From positions 1-64,000 of the forward strand of contig CAMBLO010000003.1 of NCBI GenBank assembly GCA_945868505.1: a stretch of 64,000 nt of DNA. The letters are read 5' to 3'. The stretch comes from an uncultured Clostridia bacterium. Lineage in GTDB: Bacteria; Bacillota; Clostridia; Lachnospirales; Anaerotignaceae. Positions 24,869 through 33,409 of this stretch are shown piece by piece. A program made the position numbers and the translations under genes. Each line of letters starts with the position of its first letter. Positions within the stretch are counted from its first letter, which is position 1. Under the pieces are notes generated by a model, which worked only from the letters and a program-made list of their open reading frames with translations, was not told the DNA's origin and did not search any database.

Positions 24869-27198
24869 ACGCTTTCTCCCTTCGCCAGTGCCGCTTGCAG
24901 CACATCTTCCATGGTTTCTGCCAGAACAAATTCCAGACCTTCCTTCACTTCGTCGGGAATTTCGTTCAGGTCTTTTTCATTTTCTTTGGGCAATACGACT
25001 GTTTGAATACCCACTTTTTTCGCCGCCAGCACCTTTTCCTGCAGGCCACCGATGGGCAGTACCCTGCCGCGGATGGTGATTTCCCCTGTCATGGCAACAT
25101 CATTGCGTACCTTTGCCCCTGTCAGCGCAGAAAGCATAGCTGTAGCCATGGTCACGCCAGCAGAAGGGCCATCCTTGGGGGTCGCCCCTTCGGGGATGTG
25201 GATATGTATATCATTCTTTTTATAAAAATCAGGTTCCAATTTGAAATTTGCACTCTGGGAACGGATATAGCTGATGGCTGCCTCAGCAGACTCCTGCATC
25301 ACCTTACCCAGATTGCCCGTCAGCTTGAATTTGCCGTCACCGGGCATACAATTCACTTCTACGGAAAGGGTCGTGCCCCCCACTCTGGTCCACGCCAGAC
25401 CACGGACAATGCCCACCTGAGGTTCTTGATAAATGGTTTCAGGCATGAATTTTCTTGTACCCAGAATTTCTTCCAGATTTTTCTTTGTCACCGTCAAGGA
25501 TTTTCTTTCCCCAGCCAGAATGGATTTTACTGCCTTACGGCAAATCTCACCAATGGTACGCTCCAACTGACGCACGCCAGCTTCTCTAGTATACCCATCG
25601 ATAATATCCTCCATGGCATCGGTCTTAATTTTTATCTGCTTTGCTGTCAGACCATGGCGCTTTCTCTGTTTGCCTACCAGATGCTCCTCTGCGATATGGA
25701 GCTTCTCCTGAGCGGTATAGCTGCTCAGTTCAATGATTTCCATACGGTCTCTCAGAGGGCCGGGAATGGTATCCAAGCTATTTGCCGTACACATGAACAG
25801 CACCTTGGAAAGGTCGTAGGGCAACTCCACAAAATGGTCACGGAAGGTATGGTTCTGTTCCCCGTCCAACACCTCCAGCAAAGCCGCTGCAGGGTCGCCG
25901 TTATGGGAAACCCCCAGCTTGTCCACTTCATCCAGCAGCATCAGGGGATTGATGGTGCCCACCTGCTTCATAGCATTGATGATACGACCGGGCATGGCAC
26001 CGATATAGGTTTTTCTGTGCCCGCGGATTTCCGCTTCATCCTTCACGCCGCCCAAGGACATCCGCACATATTTGCGGTTCAATGCCTTTGCCACGGAACG
26101 GGCAATAGAGGTTTTCCCTACACCGGGAGGGCCCACCAGACAAAGGATGGTAGCGCTTTCTTCGGGGGCATTTTTGCGGACAGCCAAGTATTCCAGAATA
26201 CGTTCCTTCACCTTTTTCAGCCCGTAGTGATCCTCATCCAAAATTCTTTCCGCTTCGGGCAAGTCGAAGGATTCTTCTGTGGTTTCCGTCCAAGGCAGGG
26301 AAAGCAGTGTTTCGATATAGGTTCTGGAAACATTGGATTCCGGGGAAGTCACAGGAATTTTCAGCATACGGTCAACCTCTTTTTCAATGGTTTCCCGCAC
26401 ATAATCAGGAGGGTTCTTTTCCTCCAGCTGCTGGCGGTATTTTGCCGCATCGGCACCAACACCGTCCTTATCGCCCAATTCCTCCTGAATCACCTTCATT
26501 TCTTCCCGCAGATAGTATTCCCGCTGATTCTTGTCAATCCGCTCTTTTGTTTTGCTTTCGATTTCTTTTTTGATATCCAGCACCTGACGCTCCTTCTGCA
26601 TCAGGGCAATGATAGCTTCCAGTCTTTCAAAGGGGTTCAGGATATCCAGCAATTCCTGCTTTTTATTGAAGGCCAACTCCATGCCTGCCGCCATGATATC
26701 TGCCAACTGACCGGGTTTTGTAGCAGAGACCACATTTCCCATTAAGTCCATGGCTGCGGTATTGGGTGCCAGCTTGATATATTCATCATATTGCTCCACA
26801 GCGATACGCATAACTGCCTGCACATATTCGCTGGGTTCCTCATCAAAATCCTGGGGAATGGTCATAATCTCCCCATAATCGCAGTTCCTCACATGGATAT
26901 TGCTCAGTCTGCCGCGGCATTTCCCCTCCACGATAACATGGGTCAGGTTTCCGGGCAGCTTCAAAACCTGCTTCACCTCTGCCAAAACGCCGATATCATA
27001 CAGGTCGTTTCTGCCAGGGTCCGGTGTGGCAGGGTCTTTCTGGGTCACCAAAAAGATTTCCTTCCCGTTTTCTTCCGCCGCCTGCAGAGCATCCAAAGAT
27101 TTCTGTCTGCCGGCGGGGAAGCTGATGGCCATGCCGGGGAATATGGTCAGGCCACGCAAAGCGATCATCGGCACGATGATCGGTTGTTTCTTCTCCAT
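24859..27198 (-). CDS. lon: ATP-dependent protease La (Lon)
   Basis: About 779 residues, the normal LonA architecture: N-terminal substrate domain (1-200), coiled coil, AAA+ module with Walker [14 protein letters not shown] near residue 355, and a C-terminal protease domain. The dyad is Ser in [10 protein letters not shown] near 678 and Lys in [12 protein letters not shown] near 721. It degrades damaged and regulatory proteins in the cytoplasm. The ATG at 27198 has AGGTG six bases upstream; an in-frame GTG three codons earlier lies inside that site. Promoter at 27300-27328. Confidence 0.97.
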   Translation of the reverse strand: MEKKQPIIVPMIALRGLTIFPGMAISFPAGRQKSLDALQAAEENGKEIFLVTQKDPATPDPGRNDLYDIGVLAEVKQVLKLPGNLTHVIVEGKCRGRLSNIHVRNCDYGEIMTIPQDFDEEPSEYVQAVMRIAVEQYDEYIKLAPNTAAMDLMGNVVSATKPGQLADIMAAGMELAFNKKQELLDILNPFERLEAIIALMQKERQVLDIKKEIESKTKERIDKNQREYYLREEMKVIQEELGDKDGVGADAAKYRQQLEEKNPPDYVRETIEKEVDRMLKIPVTSPESNVSRTYIETLLSLPWTETTEESFDLPEAERILDEDHYGLKKVKERILEYLAVRKNAPEESATILCLVGPPGVGKTSIARSVAKALNRKYVRMSLGGVKDEAEIRGHRKTYIGAMPGRIINAMKQVGTINPLMLLDEVDKLGVSHNGDPAAALLEVLDGEQNHTFRDHFVELPYDLSKVLFMCTANSLDTIPGPLRDRMEIIELSSYTAQEKLHIAEEHLVGKQRKRHGLTAKQIKIKTDAMEDIIDGYTREAGVRQLERTIGEICRKAVKSILAGERKSLTVTKKNLEEILGTRKFMPETIYQEPQVGIVRGLAWTRVGGTTLSVEVNCMPGDGKFKLTGNLGKVMQESAEAAISYIRSQSANFKLEPDFYKKNDIHIHIPEGATPKDGPSAGVTMATAMLSALTGAKVRNDVAMTGEITIRGRVLPIGGLQEKVLAAKKVGIQTVVLPKENEKDLNEIPDEVKEGLEFVLAETMEDVLQAALAKGESVCK

Positions 27199-27299
27199 CG
27201 TTTTCACCTCATATATGCAATGTTTGTCTCAAAACGCTCATTTCTGTATCTATCTGGCGAAAAATGTCCGAAAAAGGCAATCCTTCGCCCTAACTAAAT

Positions 27300-27328
27300 A
27301 GTATACAATAAATACGAGGTTCGGTCAA
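27300..27328 (-). promoter_or_regulatory. Promoter of lon
   Basis: TTGACC (27323-27328), 17 bases, TATACT (27300-27305), read leftward. It is back to back with the promoter of the 27383 gene. No CIRCE or CtsR-type repeat was recognised here. Confidence 0.75.
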
Positions 27329-27331
27329 ATA

Positions 27332-27360
27332 TTGTCGAATAAGAATTTCTTTGATACACT
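27332..27360 (+). promoter_or_regulatory. Promoter of the 27383 gene with Spo0A-box match
   Basis: TTGTCG (27332-27337), 17 bases, TACACT (27355-27360). The -35 box overlaps TGTCGAA (27333-27339), a perfect core Spo0A box, in the position seen in Spo0A-activated promoters. Regulation is inferred. Confidence 0.5.
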
Positions 27361-27382
27361 AAGCAAAAGGGGGTAATTTCTT

Positions 27383-27889
27383 GTGGCAAGTATCAAAGCA
27401 AAGCGGGTTTTAGAGAGCATCATAAAGATTCTTTTTTTCGCATTTGTACTCTATCTTCTCTTGGGAATCTATGTCGTCAACCTAGGCTATGATGTGGAGA
27501 TGAACCATACCATCCAAGCAGGGCTTTACGAAGGGGAAGAAAAACTGGAGGACGTAACGATTGAAGTGGAAGGTACCTTCCGGAACTATTTCTTCCAACG
27601 GGATACCTACGAAGGCAGATTTGCCGTATCCTGTCTGCCGGAAACGATGACCGAGTATGCCGTTGCCCATATCCATTGGTCTGAAGATAGATATGGCGTA
27701 TTTCCAAGTATTCGCTATCTCGATAGAAACCCTGACCATACGGGTCTGCAATTTCTCGACACAAATGGCAACTACGGCATAAATGTTCTAAACAAAGACA
27801 TGACAGAAATCGTCTGGAGAACAGCCGATGGCAACTATATCGCCACCGAAACAGCCTATGGGGAATGGCTGGCGGAACGGACGCAGTAA
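27383..27889 (+). CDS. Uncharacterised single-pass membrane protein
   Basis: A 168-residue protein of no recognised family. Residues 14-33 (ILFFAFVLYLLLGIYVVNLG) form one membrane helix, and the rest is probably extracytoplasmic, beta-rich and without a catalytic motif. It starts with GTG at 27383, preceded by GGGGG nine bases upstream. It is divergent from lon and shares its promoter region. Confidence 0.65.
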   Translation: MASIKAKRVLESIIKILFFAFVLYLLLGIYVVNLGYDVEMNHTIQAGLYEGEEKLEDVTIEVEGTFRNYFFQRDTYEGRFAVSCLPETMTEYAVAHIHWSEDRYGVFPSIRYLDRNPDHTGLQFLDTNGNYGINVLNKDMTEIVWRTADGNYIATETAYGEWLAERTQ

Positions 27890-27927
27890 AAGAAATCGCA
27901 TGATAAATCGGAATTTACGGAGGTGTT

Positions 27928-28125
27928 ATGATGAACAAATATTACACTATAATACTTGCAATTTTACAAATATTTGTTAGTATTTTGGCATTTATATATT
28001 TGATAAAGGTCTTATTGGGAGAACCTATTACAATGTCACCTACAATAACGATCCTGCTTGCCTTATTAGGATTAGTATTAGGCTGCAAAAATGCAATCAA
28101 GTTTAAAAGACTGAATAAACATTGA
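27928..28125 (+). CDS. Small two-helix membrane protein
   Basis: A 65-residue hydrophobic protein with two membrane helices (residues 7-27 and 34-52) and a basic C-terminus (NAIKFKRLNKH). GGAGG precedes the tandem ATG codons. It is clearly more AT-rich than its neighbours, which suggests recent acquisition. No family is recognised. It may be co-transcribed with the 27383 gene and ends at the terminator at 28164-28190. Confidence 0.6.
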   Translation: MMNKYYTIILAILQIFVSILAFIYLIKVLLGEPITMSPTITILLALLGLVLGCKNAIKFKRLNKH

Positions 28126-28163
28126 AATACAAATTCCAATTTATCCACCTAATGAAACGCTAA

Positions 28164-28190
28164 CTCCGCCCAAAGGGCGGAGCTTTTTTT
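28164..28190 (+). terminator. Terminator of the 27383-28125 genes
   Basis: A CTCCGCC/GGCGGAG hairpin followed by C and seven T. The T-run touches the stop codon of the convergent lonB gene. Confidence 0.9.
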
Positions 28191-29839
28191 CATCCGATTT
28201 CTTTTCCCTTCAAAAATTCCATCCCTTCTGAAAGAGCCGCCCCCTCCGAAAGGAAAATCTCATTCAGCAATTCCTGCACATCCCTCACAGGGATAACTTG
28301 GATTTCCAGCTTCCCATAGGCATCCTTCCAATTTTCCCTAGGGATAAAGGCACGGGTCGCCCCTGCCTCTTTTGCCGCCTCCAACTTTTCCTCCACGCCG
28401 CCCACGGGCAATACCTGCCCATGTAGACTGACCTCCCCTGTCAGGGCGATATCATTGGGCACAGGGGCTTTCGTAAAGGCAGAATAGACCGCCAGAAACA
28501 TAGCCGTCCCCGCCGAAGGCCCATCCACAGGGATGCCGCCGGGGAAATTCAGATGGACGCTGTATTCCTCTTTGGAAAACCCAAACTGTTCCATCATCGT
28601 CAGCACATTTTCCGCCGCAGAACGAGCATTGCTTTTCCGTTTGACAGAGCCCTGTCGGTTTTTGAATTCCTCCTCTTCCATGATACCTGTCACCGTCAGA
28701 CCGCCCTTTCCCTTCTGCACGATGGCCTCCACGGAAAGGAGCATCCCGCCGCCCCTTGTTTCTACGCCTAAGCCGTTGACTACGCCCACCATGGGCTTTT
28801 CGGGAATTTTCCGCTGATATACAGGCTGATATTTCCCCGCTTCCGCCACCCATTCCAAATCCGCTGCCGTAATGGTTCGGTTTCCTTCCATCCATGCCAA
28901 AGAAGTCAGGGACTGCACCAGATTCACCGTATCTCTGCCCCCTCTGGCATAGGCCGCTATCTTTCCGCAAAGCCCCTCCTCATAGTCCAGCCCTGCCCGA
29001 TGAAGGCTGTTTTCCGCAATCTTTTCCACAGAAGCCCTGTCTAATCTATCAAAAAAGATTTCCGTGCAGCGGGAACGAAGGGCATCGGGAATTTCACTGG
29101 GGCTGCGGGTAGTTGCCCCGATGAGACGAAAATCCGCAGGAATCCCCTTTTGGAAAATCTGATGGATATAGGGGGGAATGCTTTTGTTGCTGCGGTTGTA
29201 ATAACTGCTCTGGAACCGCGCCACCCTGTCCTCCAATACCTTCAGCAGCTTATTCATCTGTATAGGATGCAGCTCCCCGATCTCATCAATAAACAGAACG
29301 CCCCCATGGGCTTCGCAGACTGCCCCGGGGCGGGGTCTGGGGATGCCCGCCTGCCCAAAGGAGCCTGCCCCCTGATAAATAGGGTCATGGACAGAGCCCA
29401 TCAGGGGGTCAGCGATATTCCGTTCATCAAACTGCAATGTAGTAGCATCAATTTCCACAAATTTTGCCTTTTCCCCAAAGGGAGATTCCTTTTTCTGCTT
29501 TGCTTCCTCCAAAATCAGCCGTGCTGCCGCCGTTTTCCCCACCCCCGGCGGGCCATAAATTAAAATATGCTGGGGATTGGGGCCGCAGAGGGCCGCTCTG
29601 AGGGCCTTGATAGCCTTCTCCTGCCCAATGATCTCCTCCAGCTTTTTGGGGCGTGTCTGCTCTGCCAAAGGTTCTGTCAGACCTGTCTCCCACATCTCCA
29701 TCAGCTTATCCATCTGGATGATGTTATCCTCGCATTTTAAGCCTTCGCCGGTGCCTTTTCTGCGGCTGCTTTTGTAAAAATACCATGCGCCCAAGCAAAA
29801 AAACAACAGCTGAGCCCACAACAATAGATTTCCTTTCAA
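28190..29839 (-). CDS. lonB: ATP-dependent protease LonB (sporulation type)
   Basis: About 549 residues, close in length to Bacillus LonB, and lacking the LonA N-terminal domain. A transmembrane helix (LLLWAQLLFFCLGAWYFY) opens the protein, followed by AAA+ with Walker [14 protein letters not shown] near residue 98 and a Lon protease domain. The dyad is Ser in DGPSAGTAMF near 440 and Lys in GGVEEKLEAAKEAG near 484. In Bacillus LonB acts in the forespore. The preferred start is the TTG at 29839, with AAGGAG eight bases upstream; longer ATG starts lack a site. Confidence 0.88.
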   Translation of the reverse strand: MKGNLLLWAQLLFFCLGAWYFYKSSRRKGTGEGLKCEDNIIQMDKLMEMWETGLTEPLAEQTRPKKLEEIIGQEKAIKALRAALCGPNPQHILIYGPPGVGKTAAARLILEEAKQKKESPFGEKAKFVEIDATTLQFDERNIADPLMGSVHDPIYQGAGSFGQAGIPRPRPGAVCEAHGGVLFIDEIGELHPIQMNKLLKVLEDRVARFQSSYYNRSNKSIPPYIHQIFQKGIPADFRLIGATTRSPSEIPDALRSRCTEIFFDRLDRASVEKIAENSLHRAGLDYEEGLCGKIAAYARGGRDTVNLVQSLTSLAWMEGNRTITAADLEWVAEAGKYQPVYQRKIPEKPMVGVVNGLGVETRGGGMLLSVEAIVQKGKGGLTVTGIMEEEEFKNRQGSVKRKSNARSAAENVLTMMEQFGFSKEEYSVHLNFPGGIPVDGPSAGTAMFLAVYSAFTKAPVPNDIALTGEVSLHGQVLPVGGVEEKLEAAKEAGATRAFIPRENWKDAYGKLEIQVIPVRDVQELLNEIFLSEGAALSEGMEFLKGKEIG

Positions 29840-29964
29840 ACTCCCATCTCCTTTTTCCATTTTTGGAAATAGTATCTCTCGAAAGGACAGAATTATCCCC
29901 ACAAAAAAGAGACCAAATTCCATTCACAAATTTGATCTCTCTTTCAAAAACTGCTTTTTCCCCC

Positions 29965-30396
29965 TTAAATCTCATTCAGATCGATGGGAAGCCCCTCGGG
30001 AATCATATCCCCCGGAATAGTATATTCATAATGATAATATTCATAGGGCACAGAAGGCACCGCGATAAGGCGGAACAGTCCATAGGAAAGAAGCCCCGTC
30101 AAAATCACCCCCACTGCTGCAAAAACCAGCCATGCCTTCGCAAGATTGCGTCGGTTGGGGTTTTCCCCTTTATTCAATATCCAGATGATGGGCACGATGA
30201 GATTCACAATGGGAATACATAAAATCAGTCCAATCAGCAGATAGGCCCCCATGCTCAGGGGTTCCGCCAAATTCTGTTCTTTTTCTTCTGCCCTTTCCTC
30301 CCGGGGAGGTTCTTTTTCCAAAGGCATGCCGCAATGAATACAATAGAGATCCTCCTGCCCCACTGCGCCGCCGCATTTTTTACAGGTTCTCAACAT
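29965..30396 (-). CDS. Zinc-ribbon membrane protein
   Basis: About 143 residues. An N-terminal zinc ribbon (CKKCGG and CIHCGMPL, residues 4-27) precedes a charged linker and two membrane helices (MGAYLLIGLILCIPIVNLIV and LAKAWLVFAAVGVILTGLLS), then a Tyr-rich tail. This layout is common in Firmicute zinc-ribbon proteins of unknown role. The ATG at 30396 has AAAGGAG with a short spacer. It diverges from bioY. Confidence 0.75.
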   Translation of the reverse strand: MLRTCKKCGGAVGQEDLYCIHCGMPLEKEPPREERAEEKEQNLAEPLSMGAYLLIGLILCIPIVNLIVPIIWILNKGENPNRRNLAKAWLVFAAVGVILTGLLSYGLFRLIAVPSVPYEYYHYEYTIPGDMIPEGLPIDLNEI

Positions 30397-30471
30397 GATA
30401 ACTCTCCTTTCCGTTCTTTTCTCTTCAGAAGATATCATACCATATTCCTTGGCTTTTGTCTTTCTTTTTCT

Positions 30472-30504
30472 ATTGTAAACTTTTAAAATAAAATGGTTGA
30501 CAAT
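30472..30504 (+). promoter_or_regulatory. BirA-type biotin operator
   Basis: Half sites TTGTAAAC (30473-30480) and GTTGACAA (30496-30503) form an inverted repeat with one mismatch and a 15-base gap, the arrangement of BirA operators in Firmicutes. The right half overlaps the -35 box of bioY, so bound BirA would block transcription when biotin is plentiful. Confidence 0.7.
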
Positions 30505-30525
30505 TTACCCTTCTCCGTTTACAAT
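30497..30525 (+). promoter_or_regulatory. Promoter of bioY
   Basis: A consensus TTGACA (30497-30502), 17 bases, TACAAT (30520-30525), about 40 bases before the bioY ATG. Confidence 0.85.
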
Positions 30526-30564
30526 GCTCCTATCACCAATGAAAAAAAGAAAGAAGGAGATTTC

Positions 30565-31095
30565 ATGCAAACAAATACAAAAAATATGGCTTATATCGCC
30601 ATGATGGCGGCGATTCTCTGTATCCTCGCTCCCATCAGCATCCCCATTCCCGTCAGCACCATTTCTCTGACCTTAGCAACCCTTGCTATCTACATCATCG
30701 CCTATGTGCTGGAACCCAAGGAGGCATTGGCAGCCGTTGGACTCTATCTCCTGCTGGGTGCCATCGGTCTGCCCGTCTTTTCCGGCTATATGGCAGGCAT
30801 CAGCCGTTTTGCAGCCCCCGGCGGCGGCTATCTGGTGGGCTATCTTTTTCTGGCAGGCATCAGCTCCGCCTTTGTCCATCGTTTTTCCCATCCCCTGCCC
30901 CAAATCGGGGGTATGTTCCTTGCCACCTGCATCACCTACTGCATCGGCACCTTCTGGCTGGCAAGGGTAACAAATGCACCTTTTCTGGCAACCCTTCCCG
31001 CCGGCGCGCTGGTATTCCTGCCCTTGGATACGGTAAAAATGCTTTTTGCCTGCTGGCTGGGCAGAAAGCTGCAGCAATATTTAAAAAGGGCATAA
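30565..31095 (+). CDS. bioY: Biotin transporter BioY
   Basis: About 176 residues and six membrane helices, the substrate-binding S component of the biotin ECF transporter. The family segments GAIGLPVFSGYMAG near residue 72 and FAAPGGGYLVGYLF near 87 are present. Energy-coupling partners EcfAT are not in the window, so they must be shared. The ATG at 30565 has AAGGAG upstream, and a BirA operator overlaps the promoter. No biotin synthesis genes are nearby. Confidence 0.93.
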   Translation: MQTNTKNMAYIAMMAAILCILAPISIPIPVSTISLTLATLAIYIIAYVLEPKEALAAVGLYLLLGAIGLPVFSGYMAGISRFAAPGGGYLVGYLFLAGISSAFVHRFSHPLPQIGGMFLATCITYCIGTFWLARVTNAPFLATLPAGALVFLPLDTVKMLFACWLGRKLQQYLKRA

Positions 31096-31109
31096 GCAAA
31101 GCATAGAAA

Positions 31110-31149
31110 AAGGCTGACGGGGTTCTGTCAACAGACTCCCGTCAGCCTT
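31110..31149 (+). terminator. Terminator between bioY and mgtE
   Basis: A 12-bp AAGGCTGACGGG/CCCGTCAGCCTT hairpin with T-rich tails on both sides, so it can stop bioY and the convergent mgtE. Confidence 0.85.
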
Positions 31150-31175
31150 CCTTTTATCTTATTTTCTTCTCTATA

Positions 31176-32531
31176 TCACAGAATCAATGCTGTGGCGATG
31201 CTGAAATATACCACCAAGGCGATGGCATCCACAACGGTAGAAATCAGAGGGCCCGCCATCATCGCCGGGTCTAATTTTACCGCCTTTGCCAGAATGGGCA
31301 GGATGCAGCCCAAGGTCTTTGCCAGAATGACCGCAACACCCATGCTGAGGGAAACGGTCAGGTCGATATTGAACGGCGTTGCTTTATCAAAAAAGGTCAT
31401 ACGCACCATGTTGACCAGTGCCAGAATCAAACCGCAGATAAACCCAACCCGCAGCTCCTTAAACACAACCTTCAAGGTATCCCGCATCTGGATATCCCCC
31501 AGAGCCAGACCACGAATAATCATGGCAGAGGCCTGAGAACCGGCATTACCGCCGGTACCGGTGATAATCGTCATAAAGCTGGAAAGCACGACTACCGAAT
31601 CCAGCAGATCCTGATACATCCCAATGACAAAGGCACTCAAGGTACCTGAAATCATCAGCACGCAAAGCCACGGAATTCTGTTTTTTGCCAAGGCCACAAC
31701 GCTCATTTTCAAATATTCATCATCGGAAGGCAGGACAGCATTCATCAGTTCCATATCTTCCGTGGTTTCCTGTTCGATAACATCCACAATATCATCGACA
31801 GTAATGATGCCTACCAAACGACCTTCCTTATCTGTTACAGGAAGTGCCATCCAGTTATATTTTTTGAAGATATTTGCGACCTCTTCCTGGTCATCCAGTG
31901 TGTGTACGGAAACAACGTCATCCTGCATCAGGTCACCAATGGTGCTTTCATCATCGGCACAGATCAGTGTCCGCAAAGGCACAACGCCGATCAGCTTCCG
32001 CTGGGCATCAATGACGTAGCAGGTATAAATGGTCTCCTTATCCATCCCAACCTTTTTGATTTCGGAAAGGGCAAAGGATACGGTCATATTGGCACGCAGG
32101 CGCACAAATTCAATGGTCATCAGGCTGCCTGCGGAGTTTTCAGGGTAGTTCAAAAAGCGATTGATGAGCTGTCTGGTCTCTGCGTCGGTATTGCGTAGCA
32201 CCTTTTTCACCAGATTGGCAGGTGCTTCCTCCAGGAAGTCAACCGTATCGTCCAAGAACATTTCGTCTACGATATTGCGCACCTCTCGGTCTGTAATAGA
32301 CTGCACGATATGCTCCTGTGTGTCATTATCCATATATGAAAACACTTCCGCCGCCACATCCTTGGACAGCAGACGGAAGATAAACAGCTGTTTTTCTGCC
32401 GTCAGTTCTTCAAAATATTCTGCGATATTGGCAGGCTGTTCTTCGTTCAATTCCTGTTTTAGCTGAAGATATTGTCCGCTTTCCATCAAAGCTGTATAAT
32501 TTTCAAACAAGATCATCATTTCTTCATCCAT
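31176..32531 (-). CDS. mgtE: Magnesium transporter MgtE
   Basis: About 451 residues. An N-terminal MgtE_N superhelix (to about 125) is followed by two CBS domains (about 130-255), a linker helix and five membrane helices with the GNAGSQASAMIIRGLALGDI pore segment. MgtE is a magnesium channel whose cytoplasmic domains close it when internal Mg2+ is high. The ATG at 32531 has GAGGTGG five bases upstream. The leader of about 260 bases contains a small ORF and a terminator, which suggests attenuation. Confidence 0.95.
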   Translation of the reverse strand: MDEEMMILFENYTALMESGQYLQLKQELNEEQPANIAEYFEELTAEKQLFIFRLLSKDVAAEVFSYMDNDTQEHIVQSITDREVRNIVDEMFLDDTVDFLEEAPANLVKKVLRNTDAETRQLINRFLNYPENSAGSLMTIEFVRLRANMTVSFALSEIKKVGMDKETIYTCYVIDAQRKLIGVVPLRTLICADDESTIGDLMQDDVVSVHTLDDQEEVANIFKKYNWMALPVTDKEGRLVGIITVDDIVDVIEQETTEDMELMNAVLPSDDEYLKMSVVALAKNRIPWLCVLMISGTLSAFVIGMYQDLLDSVVVLSSFMTIITGTGGNAGSQASAMIIRGLALGDIQMRDTLKVVFKELRVGFICGLILALVNMVRMTFFDKATPFNIDLTVSLSMGVAVILAKTLGCILPILAKAVKLDPAMMAGPLISTVVDAIALVVYFSIATALIL

Positions 32532-32550
32532 GTTTTCCACCTCAATTCCA

Positions 32551-32604
32551 AATAAAAAAAGCACTGTATGCTTTTCGGAAATTTATCCTACATACCGTGC
32601 ATTT
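32551..32604 (-). terminator. Attenuator terminator in the mgtE leader
   Basis: Reading leftward, GCACgGTATG (32591-32600) pairs with CATACaGTGC (32561-32570) and is followed by TTTTTTT, ten bases before the mgtE ribosome binding site. The 5' arm is shared with an alternative 11-bp pairing to 32666-32676, so terminator and antiterminator exclude each other. Confidence 0.75.
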
Positions 32605-32631
32605 ATTCAAAAAAGGGCATAAAAACCAGAG

Positions 32632-32748
32632 TCAGGCTTGATTGCACACAAAAAAAAGCTGACTGAAACGCACGGCACTATTCTTTTCAGATCGTCGATA
32701 CCCCTCAGGTTCTAAAGGGATTCCCTCTTTAGTATGACTGCCGTCCAT
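32632..32748 (-). CDS. Leader peptide ORF upstream of mgtE
   Basis: An ORF of 38 codons with ATG at 32748 and an excellent site (GGAGGT, eight-base spacer). The peptide contains GIPLEPEG at residues 9-16, a proline/acidic stretch like that in the MgtL leader peptide of enterobacteria, which destabilises ribosomes when Mg2+ is low. The 5' arm of the antiterminator pairing lies in codons 25-28, and the stop codon lies in a second hairpin (AGTCAG/CTGACT). It is probably regulatory rather than a working protein. Confidence 0.6.
   Translation of the reverse strand: MDGSHTKEGIPLEPEGYRRSEKNSAVRFSQLFFVCNQA
32666..32676 (-). promoter_or_regulatory. Antiterminator arm in the mgtE leader
   Basis: GCCGTGCGTTT can pair over 11 bp (two G-U pairs) with AAATGCACGGT at 32594-32604, which includes the 5' arm of the terminator. 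A local hairpin (AGTCAG/CTGACT) fits inside the enclosed loop and would stabilise the alternative form. Confidence 0.6.
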
Positions 32749-32796
32749 TCCATTTCACCTCCATGTTTTCTGCATTCCTTCAAGCTCAACACTCTC

Positions 32797-32825
32797 AGTA
32801 TATTCCTACAAAATTCTTGCGTCAA
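32797..32825 (-). promoter_or_regulatory. Promoter of mgtE
   Basis: TTGACG (32820-32825), 17 bases, TATACT (32797-32802), which places the start about 40 bases before the leader ORF. Confidence 0.8.
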
Positions 32826-32864
32826 CACCCTTTCTTAAAATTCATAAAAAGTTTTTCGATTCTG

Positions 32865-32893
32865 TTGGAAGAAACAAATTTTTTTGCTATACT
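32865..32893 (+). promoter_or_regulatory. Promoter of mscL
   Basis: TTGGAA (32865-32870), 17 bases, TATACT (32888-32893), divergent from the mgtE promoter. Confidence 0.7.
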
Positions 32894-32938
32894 AGAAAAA
32901 ATATGTCGATTTTTGCATTGAAAAAGGAGGCGTTTCCC

Positions 32939-33394
32939 ATGGCTTTGAAAGATACAATGAAAGAATTTAAAGAATTTGCCGTAAAGGGCAATGTGGTGGA
33001 TATGGCAGTCGGCGTTATCGTCGGCGGTGCATTCAGCAAGATCGTAACATCCTTTGTAAACGATCTGATCATGCCTGTGATTGGGAAGATCACAGGGGGC
33101 ACAGATTTCACACAGCTCTTCCTGCCTTTGGACGGCAATACATACGCAACCTTGGAAGAAGCCCAGGCGGCAACAGCCACCATCGCTTACGGCGCCTTCC
33201 TCACACAGGTTCTGGATTTCCTCATCATTGCAGTGGTGATTTTCTGCACGCTGAAAATGCTGATGAAGCTGAAAAGACCTACGGCACCGGAACCCGAAGC
33301 AGAACCTACCACAAAGGTATGTCCTTTCTGCAAATCTGAAATTGCCATCGATGCAACCAGATGCCCTCACTGCACTTCTCAGTTGGAAGGCTGA
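32939..33394 (+). CDS. mscL: Large-conductance mechanosensitive channel MscL with zinc-ribbon tail
   Basis: About 151 residues. The channel part is standard: FAVKGNVVDMAVGVIVGGAF forms TM1 near residue 12 and the second helix is near residue 85. After the cytoplasmic helix comes a zinc ribbon (CPFCKSEIAIDATRCPHCTS) that E. coli MscL lacks. The channel opens on membrane tension during osmotic downshock. The ATG at 32939 has AAGGAGG eight bases upstream. Confidence 0.94.
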   Translation: MALKDTMKEFKEFAVKGNVVDMAVGVIVGGAFSKIVTSFVNDLIMPVIGKITGGTDFTQLFLPLDGNTYATLEEAQAATATIAYGAFLTQVLDFLIIAVVIFCTLKMLMKLKRPTAPEPEAEPTTKVCPFCKSEIAIDATRCPHCTSQLEG

Positions 33395-33409
33395 TGTTGT
33401 AAACACACA

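Noticed and set aside
32551..32825. M-box (ykoK) magnesium riboswitch before mgtE
   Set aside because: The conserved M-box core segments are absent; only a short GCATACAGTGC piece is similar, and it belongs to the terminator hairpin.
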